DNA of 64,000 bases from Antedon mediterranea (Eukaryota > Echinodermata > Crinoidea > Comatulida > Antedonidae): positions 29,461,871 to 29,525,870 of the forward strand of contig NC_092676.1 of assembly GCF_964355755.1 (NCBI RefSeq). The letters are read 5' to 3'. Shown piece by piece: positions 1-11,300 of the stretch. The notes beneath the pieces are model-generated. The model was not told the origin of the DNA, made no database searches, and saw only the letters and a list, made by a program, of their open reading frames with translations. Position 1 is the stretch's first letter. The number at the start of each line of letters is the position of its first letter. Made by a program: the position numbers and the translations under genes.

Positions 1-1061
1 TTTCATTTTCTTTAAGCCTCTCTGTCCCAAAATGGTTGTTACCTTTAAACCCACTTGGCGCACCTTCTCATTTCCTGATTTTGTTGTATGAATTACAGAG
101 AAGTTTATTTTCAAATGTTTGTTTTTTAATATGTTCAGTAATAATCACAAAATCGAAGGATAATCTAGAACATAACGTTCTCATTTCCTTTAAAATCCTC
201 ATTTGATTAATTTGAAATTCTAATTTCCAAGGCTTACGCACGGACTTGGCTTAATGTATTCTTAGGAATTCGTGAATGATATTACAACGTTATTAGCTTG
301 TTTGGCAATGAAGGCAACTCACGAAAAGGTTCTCAAATACGAACACCTATTAGTTAAAAAAAAAACTTAAGGAAGAATACCGTAAAATAGAATCACAAAC
401 ATTGTTAGTAAAAGAAGTAGGCTTAGAGGCCTAAAAATGAACCGTTGCCATTTTGAAAATGTGATAATGTCAGAAAGACGTGAAAATGCTTTTTGGGGCA
501 CAATACATAGGCCTACTATTAATGTATAATAATGTTTTATTATAAATATGGTATGATGTAAGCCAAATACAGATAATTATCACATTTTATAGTTCCTTTT
601 CCTTTTTCTCCATCATTTTAAGAGAGGCATCACTTTCTTACTATTGGTATTATTAGCTATTTTTTAATGTCTGTATTCAGTTAAAAATAAAAAATTTGAA
701 TCTAAAATTGTCCATCGGAATTGCATAGCTGTCGTAAAAAAACATTATCATTGGTGACAATTTAAAATAGTAAAACCCTATTAAAAAAACAACGATCTTT
801 TTATCATGGCCTTAAGTTCGTCACCTGGAATTAGCGATAGGTAAGTACCAGTAGGTCCCCTGACATCCCACAAATTTGTTAGGATCTTGCAAAACATCTT
901 ATTCGACAAGTTTAAAGTCGTAAAATTGTCGCCACGGTTCACGGTTAGGTTACATCCTGTGGTGCGTGCGGTGATTATACAATGTTAAAACAACCCATTT
1001 GACGTTTGTATCGTGAGTGGGGTACTATGAAGACGAGAAGGCCGTTAAAGGGATTTGTAAT

Positions 1062-1216
1062 CAAGTTTGGTTTCCACTAGCTAAGCAACGCAAGGACGTG
1101 ACGCAACGTACAAGTGATTTGACCACAGTCACACAGTCACAGTGGCTTGTGTTTGGTCAACACGCTTGCGTTGCGTTTACTTCCTTGTGTTACGTCCTAG
1201 TTGGGAACCAAGCTTA
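1062..1216. mobile_element. Harbinger-like MITE copy (GGTTCCCACTAG family)
   Basis: Inverted termini resemble AAGCTTGGTTCCCACTAG at the left (here TTTGGTTTCCACTAG) and end in GGGAACCAAGCTTAA at the right. The subterminal CGCAACGCAAGGACGT and the central motif family match the better copies at 7285-7425 and 59884-60066. The left end is mutated. It has no coding capacity. Confidence 0.7.
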
Positions 1217-2257
1217 ATATAAGGAACATATCTGGTAATATTCTGAGGTAGTACGATTTGTATAGTTTTTGCTTTATTACAGGTCTATATCTTCTATATA
1301 GACCCACAGTTCACAAATACATCCCATTCAACTTGTTGAAAAGACAACCCAAGAATTGTTCTTCATAAAAAATATAGTTTGAAGTTTTACAAACATTGAA
1401 TGCTTAAATTAGTATAGTACCTTTGGGGGGCCGTGTTCTATATGTTACTGAATAAACTCCCCGATTGGGACATTTGGTACACAAACATAATTATGCCACT
1501 CTTCCATAATATATAATGCCAATCCAGGAGCAAGCACGTTAAAATAATAATTATAATAAAATAAGTTGACAGGTTAAAGTCATTAAATATCGATATAGCT
1601 GTTAAAATAGTTATATCTTGGATGTAGTATTCCCTTAGTACGAAACCTTTAACCCGAACCTTCAAAATAAACGAAAGGGTAAATAGAAAAGCCAGTGAAT
1701 TTAGGACCTCCTGTAGATGACGAAATGAGTTTTCATCGCCAGCAATTCGGCACGTAATACTTAAAGATGTCTCCCAAAAACTTTAAAAATGAAGAATAAA
1801 ATCAGACTTTAAATAGGTTATTTTGTAGTTTTAACAAAGTTATCACTTCTAAAAAGACAAAAGAACGAATAAACCATTTTTTGCTTTAAATTACTTTTTT
1901 TTCGAGGTAAATAATTTTTTTTTTTATTCAGTTTTGGGTCAAATCTTTATAAAATAACTATTACGTGACATTAAAATGGCATTATAAAAAAAAGTGAAAA
2001 AAAATATTTATTTAATATTTTTCAGGGGCACAATGTATATCTTTAAGTAACAGCAAAACAACGTGTTACGCACATGAAGCGAACGCAAGTAATTTAATCC
2101 AATCACGAGCGACAATTCTTATAATATTTAACGTTCTTGATCTGCGCCAGTTGATTCCCAATGCATCGATTCTGCGATGTCTTTTTCGAGGAATTTACAA
2201 ACGGTTTCTTTTACCATGGGAATTCCTTAAATTTGGTTTGTTACCTCAGCCTATTTT

Positions 2258-2560
2258 CATAATGTTAAGCTCCAGTGGTGTTCGGGTTAAGAAAATGGGC
2301 GTTTCTTGATTCTGGCCGATACCAATTATTATAATGTTAAGCTCCAGTGGTGTCCGGGTTAAAGCTTGGTTCCCACTAGGACACAACGTAAGGACGTAAG
2401 ACGCAACGCAGGCGAATTGACCGATCAAAAGCAATAGAATATTCGAACTCTCGCTTATGATTGGTCAATTTCCTTGTGTTGCGGCTTACGTCCTTGTGTT
2501 TCGTCCGAATTTCGTTTCGTCAATTAAGAAAATTGGCGTTGATTCTGGCCGATACGAATT
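2258..2560 (+). repeat. Duplicated ~75-bp unit, second copy split by a MITE
   Basis: The unit starting AATGTTAAGCTCCAGTGGTG and ending CCGATACCAATTATTATAAT occurs at about 2260-2335. It begins again at 2334, is interrupted after GGGTTAA by a Harbinger-like MITE (about 2359-2528), and resumes with TTAAGAAAATTGGCG to about 2565. The undisturbed first copy therefore serves as the empty site for the insertion in the second. Confidence 0.7.
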
Positions 2561-2942
2561 ATCATAATCAACATACAGTTATCCTGACCACCTGTATCGT
2601 GATCTTCTTAAGCTTGAGTTGCCACTAGGATTCAACACAACCAATCACGGCACAATGGGATCGCCTAAACTGTCGATTGTGGTTGTCATCGCTCCAGTAA
2701 CAGTTATTCCCTTATCGTATTCCCTTATCGTCGTATTGAGTAAAAAAAGAAAATTATCAAATCAGACGGCGTTTCTGTAGTTCAAAACCTCAAAATCTGG
2801 AGTTTAATGAAACACTTTCTAAGTAATTAGTAAGTTGTTTCGCCGAAGACAAAATTAGAAAAAAAATTATGTAACGAATTTCTTTTTAAAAGCAGCTGTG
2901 TTTTGGAATAACTGGTCTTGATACAGACTAGGGGCAAGTCAA

Positions 2943-3735
2943 ACTGATAGGATGGTCATGGGATAATTATGAATTCTGTACTCGCGTGTCAACTTGACGG
3001 CACGCGCGCTCAAATACTGATAGGATGATCATGGATGATTATGAATTCTTTAATCGCGTGCCAACTTGACCACAAGTGCGTTCAAATACTGATAGGATGA
3101 CCATGGATGATTATCAATTCTGTACTCGCGTGTCAACTTGACTGCACGCGCGCTCAAATACTGATAGGATGATCATGGATGATTATCAATTCTGTACTCG
3201 CGTGCCACCTTGACGACACGCGTGCTTAAATACTGATAGAATGATCATGGGATGATTATCAATTCTGTACTCGCGTGTCAACTTGACTGCACGCGCGCTC
3301 AAATACTGATAGGATGATCATGGATGATTATCAATTCTGTACTCGCGTGTCAACTTGACTTCACGCGCGCTCAAATACTGATAGGATGATCATGGATGAT
3401 TATCAATTCGGTACTCGCGTGCCACCTTAACGACACGCGTGCTTAAATACTGATAGAATGATCATGGATGATTATCAATTCTGTACTCGCGTGTCAACTT
3501 GACTGCACGCGCGCTCAAATACTGATAGGATGATCATGGATGATTATCAATTCTGTACTCGCGTGCCACCTTGACGACACGCGTGCTTAAATACTGATAG
3601 CAGGATAATGGGATGATTATGAATTGTGTACTCGCGTGCCACCAATTTGACGACACGCGCGCTCAAATACTGATAGGATGATCATGGGATGATTATCAAT
3701 TCTGTACTCGCGTGCCAACTTTGACGGCACGCCGC
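2943..3735 (+). repeat. 72-bp tandem array, ~11 units
   Basis: Units start at ACTGATAGGATGATCATGG with starts near 2943, 3015, 3087, 3159, 3231, 3304, 3376, 3448, 3520, 3592 and 3665. Each unit carries an imperfect palindrome around GTCAACTTGAC flanked by CGCGTG and CACGCG. Variants (GTGTCAACTTGACTGC against GTGCCACCTTGACGAC) alternate, which suggests a multi-unit higher-order pattern. Confidence 0.9.
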
Positions 3736-3904
3736 CATATGTTGATAGATAGATGTTTATATCGTAAACTTGACATTCGCTGTAATTAATGGAATTGAGA
3801 TATCGTTCATTCAGTTCATGATAAGTGCTGACATTCATCAATGGACAACTGAGTTCGTTATGTAAACTGTTGCGTCATCACGATAAGCACGTCATAAATT
3901 AGGT

Positions 3905-4140
3905 TTTTTTAAATTTCATTTCATTTATTTTTGTCTCCATAAAAATACGATTTTTGTTGATTAACTATATACAGACTTTATTTTTTTTTTTTTTTCATTT
4001 CATTTATTTTTGTCTCTATAAAAATACCGATTTTGTTGATAAATTCGGTATACAGACTTTAAAAAAAAAATTTATTTCTTTTATTTTTGTGTCCATAAAA
4101 ATACAATTTTTGCTGGTAAATTATACAAACTTTATTTTTT
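3905..4140 (+). repeat. AT-rich ~80-bp unit, three degraded copies
   Basis: Three successive units share TTTCATTTATTTTTGTCTC, then ATAAAAATAC, a GATTTTTGTTGATAA-like block and TATACAGACTTT. They differ mainly in homopolymer length. Confidence 0.7.
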
Positions 4141-4647
4141 AATAAAATGATCAAATTATTAAATAGGCCTATAGCTGATAATTCGCAATATGGCGGAATG
4201 TTAATAAAAATATTGTTTAGGCCTACGTTCTAGTTATTTCAGTAACAAATGTTCATGTTATTTCTAACGTTTCATCGAACCTTTCTATATTTGTGACAAG
4301 CAGCTTCAGTAATTCATTGAATTTGTTATGTGATTTATAACTATGTTTAAATGCATATAAATAAATTCCAACTGTTGAAAAAAAATAAACTGTTGAAAAC
4401 TATAATATAAACTGTCTACACATGTGAATAAATGCAAGGTTAGTGGGTCACAAAACAACCCCATAGAAAGAAGGATACTACGACAACTTATGATTTGCCG
4501 CCGCAATTAATGCAACGTAAAGGATTCTACTTTACTAGTATATGGTGTATATTTGAAGAGGTACATATAAACTGCATGTTGTAGTATTTAGGAGATAATT
4601 TACCATCAAAGGGTAGAATACAGAATCATAGTTGATGGTTTTATATC

Positions 4648-4684
4648 TTTAATTTTTTTAGAGTAACAATCAAAAGTGTTCAAG
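4648..4684 (+). promoter_or_regulatory. 3' splice site upstream of the GPCR start codon
   Basis: The tract TTTAATTTTTTTAG ends at 4662, 22 bases before the ATG at 4685. It looks like a good acceptor and suggests at least one upstream non-coding exon, with the whole coding region in the last exon. The position of the upstream exon cannot be seen. Confidence 0.5.
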
Positions 4685-5740
4685 ATGCCGGTAGAGGAGG
4701 GAGTAGTCTATGACATTGAGTGGGTATTGGCCAACTACAATGGGACGATATATTATGAAGATGCCCAAGGAAGTACTGAAAACTGGAGACTGATAACTAC
4801 TACGTGTGTAGGTACAATTGCAGTGATTGCCAACGTTCTGTTGCTGTTTATTGTCGTGGTCATGGTAGACACACGTAAAAAGCCTTCCATGATACTGGTT
4901 GCTAACATCACAATCGCTGACTTACTCATGGTTATAAATAGATCCTTCTACGTCGTCATTTTCTACACGTATGTGGGCCAAGATCTTGAACGTACAGAGT
5001 TTTACTGTAAATTTAGCAGCGGAACTTATATATTAGCATTTACTTGTTCAAGTTATACGCTCGCGTCTCTTGCGGGTACGCGTTACCAGGGTATTGTGCG
5101 TCCTTTTGGGAAACTCTCTCGGCATCCACGTAGATTCAGACATATCTTGATAACCTCTGTCGTTATCTGGATTATGTCAATATTAATAAGCATTCCACAG
5201 TATATTTTAGCCACGAATGGCAACGATACGTTTTCCGACACGCATCAGTGTGAATATCTACCGCATTTTACAACGCTTGCCAAAACGCACGAGATTCTCT
5301 TTGTAACCCTTTCTTACATTTTGCCTCTTTTTATAATTGGATTTTGCTACGGTGGAATCTCGCTTTATTTACGGAAGTCGTCACGAGAATTACGCGAAAT
5401 GGACAAACATTCGTTAAACGTCACAAAAGTGGTCAAGCGTCGAACGCGTCTGGCGAAATCGTTTGTGTGTGTCGTAATCGCTTTTGCTTTGATGTATTTT
5501 CCCAGCATGCTCTATCGTATCCTTGTACAATTTCAAATCGTAGGTCACAATACGGCGTTGTACATGAGCGGTGTTGCAACCATCACGTGTTATTTAAACA
5601 CCTGCGTCAATCCAATCATGTTCTGTTTTTTCACCAAGAATATCAGACAGGGATTCATTGATATGTTTTTCTGCCGATGGAAGAAAATTAAACTCTACAA
5701 TGTGAATTCTACAAACTCTAGAACACGAACGAAAACGTAA
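4685..5740 (+). CDS. Class A (rhodopsin-type) G-protein-coupled receptor, peptide-receptor-like
   Basis: A single-exon frame encodes 351 aa. The start chosen is the ATG at 4685; the frame also opens at a GTG nine bases earlier, which is not a likely start. Seven hydrophobic segments are visible. TM1 has IANVLLL, TM2 has NITIADLLM with the conserved Asp, and the Cys before TM3 (EFYCKF) can pair with the Cys in extracellular loop 2 (HQCEYLP). TM5 has the conserved Pro, TM6 has FALMYFP in place of FxxCWxP, and TM7 has NPIMF in place of NPxxY. The DRY box reads TRY. Short Asn-glycosylation sites lie in the N-terminus (NGT). The basic TM5-TM6 loop ends VVKRRTRLAKSF, as in receptors for small neuropeptides. 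The ligand and subfamily cannot be assigned by eye. Class membership is nearly certain; peptide ligand is an inference. Confidence 0.92.
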   Translation: MPVEEGVVYDIEWVLANYNGTIYYEDAQGSTENWRLITTTCVGTIAVIANVLLLFIVVVMVDTRKKPSMILVANITIADLLMVINRSFYVVIFYTYVGQDLERTEFYCKFSSGTYILAFTCSSYTLASLAGTRYQGIVRPFGKLSRHPRRFRHILITSVVIWIMSILISIPQYILATNGNDTFSDTHQCEYLPHFTTLAKTHEILFVTLSYILPLFIIGFCYGGISLYLRKSSRELREMDKHSLNVTKVVKRRTRLAKSFVCVVIAFALMYFPSMLYRILVQFQIVGHNTALYMSGVATITCYLNTCVNPIMFCFFTKNIRQGFIDMFFCRWKKIKLYNVNSTNSRTRTKT

Positions 5741-5747
5741 CAAGTTA

Positions 5748-5801
5748 GTAGACCTATGGAGTAAAGAATAATTATTCTTTACTCCATGGTAGACCTATGG
5801 C
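5748..5801. repeat. Perfect 32-bp palindrome flanked by direct repeats, after the GPCR stop
   Basis: Positions 5756-5787 read the same on both strands: half-site ATGGAGTAAAGAATAA followed directly by TTATTCTTTACTCCAT. A 12-bp direct repeat, GTAGACCTATGG, flanks it at about 5748-5759 and 5789-5800. It starts 16 bases after the GPCR stop codon, so it probably lies in the 3' UTR and could form a loopless hairpin in RNA. Confidence 0.9.
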
Positions 5802-6159
5802 AATGTGTTGGTTTTTTGTTGATGGAAGACAACAAGAGAGTGCCTTTGAAAACATATTATAATTGTTTCAGTGGGACATATTTTGTGTAGTAAAATGCTG
5901 GAAATATATTGTTATAAAAAGGTTAACTTTTCTTTTTAATTCAGTTCTCAGGCTTTGTGTTAGACGGGTTTAGGCTATATATATATCATTTGTCGGATAT
6001 ATGCAATACATATGTATGTGTTTGATCTATTTAAACATAGGAACAAAGAAAATAATTAAGACTAGACATTTTGATGAGGGGTTTACTATTATTAGCTACA
6101 TGAAAATTATAGTAGTTTAAAAGTACATTTACATATCGGAACTTGTCGGAACTAGAATT

Positions 6160-6811
6160 CAGTCTTGATGAAACTATAGCATGTTAACAGGACGAAATTC
6201 TTGAAGAATCTATGGCATGTTAACAGGAGTAAAAAAATTGATGAAACTATGTTAACAGGAAGAAAATGTTGATGAAACTATGGCCTGTTACCAGGAAGAA
6301 AATCTTGATGAAACTATGGCCTTTTAGCAGGAAGAAAATCTTGATGAAACTATGGCATGTTAACAGGAAGAAAATGTTGATGAAACTATGTTCTGTTAAC
6401 AGGAAGAAAATGTTGAAAATATGGCCTGTTAACAGGAAAGAAAATCTTGATGAAACTATTGCCTTTTAATAGGAAGAAAATCTTGATGAAACTATTGCCT
6501 TTTAATAGAAAGAAAATCTTGATGAAACTATGGCCTGTTAACAGGAAGAAAATCTTGATGAAACTATGGCATGTTACATGAAGAAAATCTTGATGAAACT
6601 ATTTTAACAGAAAGAAAATCATAAAGAACTACGGTATGGCCTTTTAACAGGAAGAACATATTGATGAAATTATGGCATGTTAACAGAAAGAAAACTTTGA
6701 TAAAACTATGGTATGTTAACAGAAAGAACCTTGTTGAAACTACTTCTTAACAAGAAGAAAATCATGATGAAACTATGGCCTTTTAACAGGAAAACAATCT
6801 TGATGAAGATT
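6160..6811 (+). repeat. ~35-bp degenerate minisatellite
   Basis: About 18 imperfect units follow the pattern AGGAAGAAAATCTTGATGAA then ACTATGGCATGTTAAC. Units vary by small deletions and substitutions. The frame at 6266-6469 is a by-product of this array. Confidence 0.85.
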
Positions 6812-7284
6812 ATGTTTAAATTTGAATAGAACGACTATTTTTCAATTTACGTATACGTGTGTGAAAATGTATAACGCGTAGTTTTATAGGTTTTCCCTGT
6901 CAAATGAGGCTATTTATTTTGTAAAATTCAGCAAAATATTTTACATTAAAAATATATTACTGTTAAATATTTGAGTAAGCTGTGGTAAAGTGTAGAATTT
7001 TTGTAAAATTCGGAACAGATGTATAATAAATATACCTATATAATACATTTAATAGTGTTTTATAGTTTTTATAAGGTTAATACGAAAATGTGACCTTAGA
7101 GTGTGCCAATCTCTTGGAGACAATTTACATTCTCAAGACGACAGGCCAGTCAGCGACGAACCCGACAAGTGTCGGAAAGCCAACCATGCTAGTCAGGTGA
7201 TGTGTAATAATTTTAAATAAACAACATTAAAGATGAAATACATATTGAAATAATAGAAATAATTTGCTCTGTAGTAGACCCTAA

Positions 7285-7425
7285 AGCTTGGTTCCCACTA
7301 GGGCGCAGCGCATGCGAGTTGACCAATCAAAAGCGACAGTTTGAATAATCCATCGCTTTTGATTGGTCAATTGGATTGCGTTGCGGATTACGTCCTTGCG
7401 TTGCATCCTAGTGGGAACCAAGCTT
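7285..7425. mobile_element. Harbinger-like MITE with TAA target duplication
   Basis: The termini AGCTTGGTTCCCACTAG and CTAGTGGGAACCAAGCT are exact inverted repeats. The element is flanked by TAA at 7282-7284 and TAA at 7426-7428, the 3-bp duplication expected of PIF/Harbinger transposition. A central palindrome, CCAATCAAAAGCG / CGCTTTTGATTGG, makes the whole element foldback-like. A second, degraded piece follows at about 7430-7515. Confidence 0.85.
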
Positions 7426-8115
7426 AATAAGGACGTAACGCAGGGGCGACGCAAGCGCCACTTTTGACTGATCAACATTAAACTCACTAGCTTCTGTTCC
7501 CGCTTGGACGCAACGCAATGAATAGCGAGAACCAAAGCGTTAGAGCAGAAGCCAATATGAAAACAATATTTCATTTCATACTTGTACTTCTCTCGTTTAA
7601 TATTGAAGTCAATCAGTCTATTGCGTGCAAATACAATTCCCAGTAGAGAGTTTTATTTTTACATTCCGGGTCATGATGTAGTATTTTCGAATTATTTACT
7701 TTATCACCTGTCATAATTGGTAGTGATACTGTACTAGTGTTTGCATCCAATATTGTTTTTTTACGACTTTATTTCGTGGAAAATCTCCGATAACGAATAC
7801 CACAGCCAACCGGAATATCGTAAATTCTTCTTCTTGTTACGGTGACTTGTAAGTGACATGGCAAAACGTTTATGACGCCGCGCTGCCGTGGCAGTTACAT
7901 GCCGCCACAGTTTCTGTGAGAGGATATTCTGAAAAGAACCAATACATAATTATAATGATGTATGATACTGTAGGCCTAATAGGTTCAATTTTTGATCGAA
8001 GCAAGATTCCGGCGTTGACGGATTTGAACGGTATTTAATTAAGTAATAGGCCTATTCGATTGAAGGCCTCCATGTACCAAAGCGCGTGGGAAGGGAACGG
8101 CGGGTTGTTAACTAA

Positions 8116-8315
8116 AGCTTGGTTCCCACTGGCGAAGCAACGTAATGCAACATACGCAACGTAAGAAAATGCTCTTCCAATAATTGTGTTTCCCCTCGCC
8201 TACTTGAAATCAAGAAGCCTGCACAGTTGTTGCGTCGTCAGTTCCACTTGTGATTACGCAATACATCCCTTTGCGTCGATACGTCGTTGCGTTGCGTCCT
8301 AGTGGGAACCAAGCT
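8116..8315. mobile_element. Harbinger-like MITE, second subfamily, with TAA target duplication
   Basis: The ends AGCTTGGTTCCCACT and AGTGGGAACCAAGCT are flanked by TAA (8113-8115) and TAA (8316-8318). The interior (GTAAGAAAATGCTCTTCC) matches the copy at about 62780-62985 but differs from the 7285 type, so two subfamilies share the same ends. Confidence 0.85.
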
Positions 8316-9404
8316 TAAAGATTACATTACATAGACATTTAAATCATTTTTTTATAATTTGTTTAACAAAAAAATAGAAATAGCTGTTCTGTTTTGATAA
8401 GTTTTTGATAGTTTGTACATAATTTAAACTTATCCACATGTATCCAAAGAAACATTTCACATGTTTACCATAATATTTATGTTATACGTTTTTATGTTTC
8501 TGGTCCTATTTCACCCATTTTTATTTGAATAATATATTTTATGAAGTCTCCCACTGAGAAAAAATATCAAAAGCCAAACTATTTAACATTTCGTCAATAG
8601 AAGTTTTACGTGCAAGAACTCTGGGCCAAAAATATCCGTCTGCATTAAATTTTCGTTTCTTTTTTTTTGTTTGTTGAGCGCTCGTCCAATTGTGCTTTTA
8701 TTATGAAAAGAAAGTACATATTATATTAATTATTATTAATCGATTATCGTCGAATTGGCGAGAGAAGATGAGCTAACGATAGGCACGCCGAGAATAGGAA
8801 ACATCTCAATAAACCATTGTCTATACAGACAACCCGACATACCGTACCGACAGAACAGGGAATCAGTTATAGGAAACGCCTGAACACATCGAAAGTAATT
8901 ATGGAATAAGTTATTATGAAGAAAAGTAATCTGAAACTAATGAAGGCAAAATTTGATATGTCACGTCCGATGGTGATGACCCGTGCCTGAGGAGAAGGAA
9001 GGATCCGTTGAGATGTATGATTGACCCAGGTTGACCCGGGGGCAGAGTATAGGCCCACACGTCTGGTGACGGTATTGAGTGATATCTAGCCCGAGGAGTA
9101 GCGTCTAGTGGGGAGATTTATCTTGTTTATCACAGCTTGAAGAAAATTACATCATTTTCTCTCTTTAATACATGGTCACCGCTCAAGAAACAAAACGCAC
9201 AAAATAACAAAAAGAGAGCAAAATACTAAAATTTTAAAATCGTGAAAACCGGGTTTCATATAACGTTGTTTACAAAAAATGAGTTAGAATTGAATTAAAT
9301 TCCCGTCGTAAATCAACCAAACCGATTTGATTTCAAATAAAAATTTCACTTATTTGATTTCAGGAGAGGCAAAACTCCCACACGACGCAATTTGGAACCC
9401 CGAA

Positions 9405-9772
9405 AACAAGTGTAAAAGCAAATTTACACAGACGAGCGGTAACGTAACAAATATAAAATCTATGTTATTCCTTATGACCATTTACACACAACGCGGAGAG
9501 GATGGGTGGTTTACGCTCTGAGGAGGATAGACACAGATTCTGCGTGGGACAAGCTACTCGGTTTTCCACTTACCGTTACCGCTCGTCTGTGTAAATTGGC
9601 TTTTAAGCGTCTTTTCATACCTGCTCCGGTCCGGTTACAATAAATAAAATCGAACCTCAATGTTTCGTTTTCACATGAATAAAATAAGTATTTATTTATG
9701 GTTTCCACAACGCTCCAAATTCGATTTTATTTGCCGAAGCCGGACATGAGCAGGTGTGAAAGACCCTTAAGG
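9405..9772. repeat. Two adjacent inverted-repeat pairs
   Basis: Pair 1: AATTTACACAGACGAGCGG with TAACG (about 9421-9445) recurs inverted without mismatch at 9575-9598, and the similarity extends outward through AAAAGC. Pair 2: GTCTTTTCATACCTGCTCC through ATAAAATCGAA (about 9607-9655) recurs inverted at 9719-9772. The outermost sequence, GGGTCTTTCACACCTGCTC, looks like a terminal inverted repeat. These are probably remnants of foldback or MITE elements of families other than the GGTTCCCACTAG one. Confidence 0.7.
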
Positions 9773-10627
9773 CGGTAGATGACAGTGGAGTTATTATTAG
9801 TTCGTAATACAATCAACCAAAACAATAGAACTGCAAAGGGATTCATTTCGTTGTCTCATAAAGATACTATAATTGTATTGTATAAAGCTACCGACGATAA
9901 TGCTATATAGTATTACACTCTTTAATAGGCCTTATATTATCTATATCATTTGCGGTTTCATTTAACGGCTTTAATAATTGAAATCTTCATCTAAAACTAA
10001 TTCACTTTTGTTGTCGGTTGCAGAAGAATAATCTAATAATACTGTGAACTTTCAGAGTACTTGATTCATTTTTTCCAAATGTACGATGCAATGCGATACG
10101 ATTAAATAATATAAAGTTTATTTCTATTTAAAAGTAGGGCACCTCACAAAGATCAAATAACATAACAATAATTGTATATTTGTGCAAGTTAATTAGAGTC
10201 TGGGTTCGCGTCCTATAATGTTTGATGAAAAAGAAGCTTGAATATATTTATAATTTCCTCATCAAAACATTTTGATATAATACATTTTATAATATCTGAC
10301 TCGTCAGTTTATGCGTTTGTAACGCGTCAGCTTCTTTATTGAGACATTATACCTTATTAGTCTAATGCACCATCTGCAGAATATTGCCTGGCGACAAAAC
10401 AAACATTTTCATAAATTTAAATATAACAAAGGCTGTTATTAATATATAGGATTGTTATATTTTATCTTTTTCCCGATTTCATTGCAATTTGGAATTTCAG
10501 ATTACGGTATTAAAATGATCAGCAGATACAACACATGGAAGTAGACAATCCGCATCTGGTAAATGAATAATGGTGGATATACTTCGTCAGTTTTTCGGCG
10601 TGTCATTTTTTGTTGTTGACGCGGGCT

Positions 10628-10780
10628 CGTAAACTGATTCAAACTAGTTAGGACGCCCAACGCAAGTAATTTGACCAATCAATCGACGATGGATTATTCG
10701 AACTTTCGCTTTTCATTGGTCACTCGCTTGCATTGTTCTTGTTGCGAAACTTGAGTCCTCTAGTGGGAACCAGGTTTAAA
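10628..10780. mobile_element. Degraded Harbinger-like MITE copy
   Basis: The right end, CTAGTGGGAACCAGGTTTAA, and the interior with GACCAATCAATCG and CATTGGTCACTCGC match the family. The left end is eroded. Confidence 0.6.
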
Positions 10781-11215
10781 AATAGACATTGATATGGGTA
10801 TCCGTAACAAACTTCATTGCAAGACCTCAAGCAGGATTCGTGCTCACAACGAACAAATTGGACTACTGGACGTGACACGACGAGAGAATGTTGACCCTTT
10901 CAAATTGTCAAACAATTCGAGAAAATAAATAGTTATACAACACCTTTATACAACCACCCCCAGGTGTTTGTATTGGTATAATAATTATTATTTATATTGA
11001 CATTTAAAATCAACGAAAAAATGATTAAAAATCCCTGAAGCACTATGGGGTGAAGATGACCTCGAACTAATCTGTAATCACACATCGTGCGATCTGAAAA
11101 ATCACGACAGTTACAACGAGTAATTACATGATTGTGATTTTCTAATCCTCTTCTTAACTTTTTTGGTCTTGTGTAGGATCGACCCACTTTTATTTCTTCA
11201 TCAATAAAATGTTCG

Positions 11216-11300
11216 TTTACAATGCATAATAATAATATAATAATAACAGGATTTTTATAGCGCACATACCACTCAAGAGTGCTCAAGGCGCATTCAAAAA
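11216..11300 (-). mobile_element. 3' tail of a retroposed element (SINE/LINE)
   Basis: Read on the minus strand, CTTGAGTGGTATGTGCGCTA is followed by TAAAAATCCTG and an ATT-rich tail. The same kind of tail (GCGCTCTATAAATCC then ATT repeats) ends the SINE at 40545-40805. The frame at 10933-11331 is a by-product. Confidence 0.55.

Larger units (their letters stand above)
1..4684. other. Intergenic, AT-rich, no gene recognised
   Basis: No open frame here shows a recognisable domain. The stretch holds two Harbinger-like MITE copies (about 1062-1216 and 2359-2510), a duplicated 75-bp unit (2258-2560), an 11-unit 72-bp array (2943-3735) and three copies of an AT-rich unit (3905-4140). I see nothing identifiable in 1-1061, 1217-2257, 2561-2942 or 4141-4660. 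Short open frames such as 1017-1217 and 2246-2434 lie in MITE sequence. Confidence 0.6.
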
